Shown here: piece after piece, positions 5,373-6,557 of the stretch | Numbering within the stretch: the stretch's first letter is position 1 | Layout: every line of letters begins with the position of its first letter | Origin: an uncultured bacterium | GTDB lineage: Bacteria; Verrucomicrobiota; Kiritimatiellia; RFP12; UBA1067 | Assembly: GCA_900547945.1 (NCBI GenBank) | Contig: URIT01000156.1 | Location: 1-6,557, forward strand | DNA: 6,557 nt | Direction of reading: 5' to 3' | The notes under the pieces: generated by a model | What the model saw: the letters and a program-made list of their open reading frames with translations, nothing else | What the model was told of the DNA's origin: nothing | The model's database searches: none | Made by a program: the position numbers and the translations under genes

Positions 5373-5419
5373 ATTAGGTGTTAGGTTTTAGGTTCTAGGT
5401 TTTAGGTTCTAGGTTTTAG
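5373..5419. repeat. Heptamer tandem array (TTAGGTT-type, about 6.7 units)
   Basis: Units of 7 bp (ATTAGGT, GTTAGGT, then alternating TTTAGGT and TCTAGGT) fill the 55-bp gap between pgpA and the phosphatase gene and extend into the latter. The phosphatase TAG stop (5411-5409) and its last two codons (Lys, Thr) come from the array. TAG or TAA occurs on both strands in rotating frames. The resemblance to eukaryotic telomere repeats is superficial. Confidence 0.93.
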
Positions 5420-6269
5420 CCAGTCGCGTCCGGGCCGGACGCGACCGGCACACGGCGTCGGCGCAGACGAGCGTGTAGTTGTCGCCGGCTCCGGCGTGGC
5501 GCACAGACGCCTCGATGCGGGCGACCGCGACCCGGGGCGAAGACGCCCCCTTCAGGAGCACCGCGAGGTCCGCGTCCGAAAGCATGTCGTGGACGCCGTC
5601 CGAGCAGATCAGGAAGCGGTCGCCGCGCTGGAGGTCCACCGTCTTCCACTCCGGGCGGGCGCGCAGCTCCGTCCCCACCGCGCGCGTGAGGACGTGCGTG
5701 AGCGGGTTGCTGCGCGCCTGGAGGGCCTTCGCCTGGTCGAGGCGCGCGGTGGCCATCGCCGCGCCAAGTTCGCTGCCCACCGTGTGGTCGCGCGTGAGCG
5801 CGTCGAGGCGTCCGTGCCGGAGGCGGTAGATGCGCGTGTCGCCGACGTGGAAGATCCGCGCCCGCGCGCCCTCCTCCGGCGCGCGGAGGAGGGCGGCCAC
5901 GGTCGTGCCCATCACCCGGTAGCCCTGCTGCCGGGCGTGGGCGCGGATGCGACCGTTCACCGACTGGAGGGCTTCGCCGAGGCGCGTCTCGCGCGCCGCG
6001 AGCGGCTGCCCCTCCGTGTCCGCCCACACCGCGGCAAGCGCGTCGCACGTCCAGCGGCTCGCGAGCGCACCGCCCTCGCCACCGCCCATCCCGTCCGCCA
6101 CGCAGAAGAAACCCGCCGCCTCGGCGCAGACGAACGCATCCTGGTTCTCGGCGCGGACGAGCCCACGGTCCGTCGCCGTGGCCGCCGTGAACCCGAGCGG
6201 ACGCCGCCGCCCCGTCAGCCGATCCCAGATGTTCCTCAGAAACGTCCTCACGCCGCTCCGCCCCCTCAC
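5409..6269 (-). CDS. PP2C-family serine/threonine protein phosphatase
   Basis: The 286-residue product is a soluble metal-dependent phosphatase of the PrpC/Stp type, removing phosphate from Ser/Thr residues of proteins. Motifs in order: TDRGLVRAENQDAF (33-46), VADGMGGGEGG (57-67), GTTVAALL (121-128), HVGDTRIYRL (141-150), LTRDHT (158-163), NPLTHVLTRAVGTE (188-201), ICSDGVHDMLSD (221-232) and GDNYTLV (262-268). The metal-binding Asp residues near 44, 59, 224 and 263 are present. No kinase gene is in the window, so its partner is unknown. The start at GTG 6269 overlaps the xseA TGA (GTGA); an alternative GTG at 6251 has GAGGGGG 9 nt upstream and may be better, costing six residues. The last dozen residues (SRPARTRLAKT) lie beyond the domain and are encoded by a palindrome and the heptamer array. 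Confidence 0.95.
   Translation of the reverse strand: MRGRSGVRTFLRNIWDRLTGRRRPLGFTAATATDRGLVRAENQDAFVCAEAAGFFCVADGMGGGEGGALASRWTCDALAAVWADTEGQPLAARETRLGEALQSVNGRIRAHARQQGYRVMGTTVAALLRAPEEGARARIFHVGDTRIYRLRHGRLDALTRDHTVGSELGAAMATARLDQAKALQARSNPLTHVLTRAVGTELRARPEWKTVDLQRGDRFLICSDGVHDMLSDADLAVLLKGASSPRVAVARIEASVRHAGAGDNYTLVCADAVCRSRPARTRLAKT
5423..5445. repeat. 23-bp palindrome related to the 26-mer, at the 3' end of the phosphatase gene
   Basis: GTCGCGTCCGG and CCGGACGCGAC flank a single central base. The outer 10 bp match the tail-less end of the 26-mer REP-like unit, so this looks like a fused or deleted inverted pair. It is translated as part of the phosphatase C-terminal tail. Confidence 0.7.
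5868..5894. repeat. Intragenic 11-bp inverted repeat in the phosphatase gene
   Basis: GCCCTCCTCCG (5868-5878) pairs perfectly with 5884-5894 around a 5-nt loop. It encodes the segment around LLRAPEEGARAR, between the conserved GTTVAALL and HVGDTRIY strands, where PP2C proteins vary. It may be only a GC-rich coincidence. Confidence 0.6.
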
Positions 6270-6557
6270 ACGGCCACCGACTCCACGGTCCCCTCGCCGA
6301 GGCGCGTCGTCAGGCGGTCACCCGCCCTCACCTCCGCCGCCGCGCGCACGACCCGCCCCTGCGCGTCCGTCGTGATCGAATACCCCCGCTTCAGCACCGC
6401 GTAGGGGTTGAGCAGACCGAGCTTCGCGTCGAGCCGCCCCACCGCCGCGTCCGCCCGCTGCACGGCGCTGCGCATCGCCGGCACGAGCCCCAGCTCCGCG
6501 CGCTGCACGCGCCGTTCAAGCCGCGCCACCGGGTCCTTCAGCGCCGGCGCGAGGCGC
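6266..6557 (-). CDS. xseA: Exodeoxyribonuclease VII large subunit, C-terminal part
   Basis: About 96 C-terminal codons are visible and the frame is open through the right edge, so the N-terminal OB fold and catalytic region lie outside. The segment starts in a charged helical region (DPVARLERRVQRAELGL) that fits the coiled coil of the family, followed by the C-terminal signature LNPYAVLKRGYSITTDAQGRVVRAAAEVRAGDRLTTRLGEGTVES. Exonuclease VII degrades single-stranded DNA in the cytoplasm together with the small subunit XseB. No xseB follows; the stop TGA (6268-6266) overlaps the first start codon of the phosphatase gene, an uncommon neighbour for it. Confidence 0.92.
   Translation of the reverse strand, partial: RLAPALKDPVARLERRVQRAELGLVPAMRSAVQRADAAVGRLDAKLGLLNPYAVLKRGYSITTDAQGRVVRAAAEVRAGDRLTTRLGEGTVESVAV

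Noticed and set aside
5373..5419. Telomeric sequence or eukaryotic origin
   Set aside because: The units resemble telomere repeats, but the array is under 50 bp and sits between two bacterial genes with bacterial promoter features.
5496..6404. 302-codon plus-strand open frame
   Set aside because: It is antisense to the PP2C gene, whose family motifs are complete; the plus-strand product is low-complexity and unrecognisable.
1..6557. tRNA, rRNA or riboswitch
   Set aside because: Reading both strands I saw no cloverleaf, rRNA core sequence or known aptamer pattern; a covariance-model search would be needed to exclude small RNAs.

Overview
The window is a high-GC bacterial segment in which every gene I can support lies on the minus strand, so transcription runs from right to left. 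The proteins include exported malectin-like and F5/8-type (discoidin) carbohydrate-binding domains, a family-5 solute-binding protein and a Gram-negative-type PgpA. The intergenic DNA carries a repeated 26-bp palindromic unit of the kind I associate with uncultured gut Kiritimatiellota (Verrucomicrobiota, PVC superphylum). The organism call is an inference from gene style and repeats, not a database result.

Layout in transcription order, right to left. (1) 6557-6266: the C-terminal end of exonuclease VII large subunit (xseA), cut by the window edge. Its stop overlaps by 4 nt (GTGA) the start of (2) 6269-5409, a complete PP2C-type Ser/Thr phosphatase. (3) 5419-5373: a heptamer tandem array that supplies the phosphatase stop codon. 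It is followed by an extended -10 promoter lying almost on top of the GTG start of (4) 5353-4850, pgpA. (5) 4852-4756: an octamer tandem array beginning at the pgpA stop codon. (6) 4690-3089: an ABC-type peptide/nickel-family substrate-binding protein without neighbouring permease genes. (7) 3092-2795: a compound repeat island with TTAA-bounded hairpins, short octamer runs and an inverted pair of REP-like 26-mers; the solute-binding-protein stop codon lies in it. (8) 2732-2079: an exported F5/8-type C protein with its own promoter, overlapping by 4 nt (GTGA) with (9) 2082-1405, an unusually short polyprenyl diphosphate synthase. (10) 1404-1192: an intergenic stretch with an AT-rich patch, an 11-G homopolymer and a 9-bp dyad. 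(11) 1191-1: a secreted malectin/fibronectin-III-like protein running off the left edge, with a REP-like inverted pair read in frame inside its extended signal-peptide n-region.

The genes look like a loose chain rather than one pathway. PgpA makes phosphatidylglycerol and the prenyl synthase makes isoprenoid chains, so both serve the envelope; the exported binding proteins would act in the periplasm or outside. The most unusual aspect is the repeat system. Three of the five genes whose stops are visible (PP2C, pgpA, solute-binding protein) have that stop codon inside or at the first unit of a TTAA/TTAG-type repeat. The repeat periods are 7 and 8, so these tracts place stop codons in all frames of both strands. 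In two places (malectin n-region, PP2C C-terminus) palindromic sequence of the 26-mer family has become protein-coding. These are sequence observations; any function for the repeats is my hypothesis.
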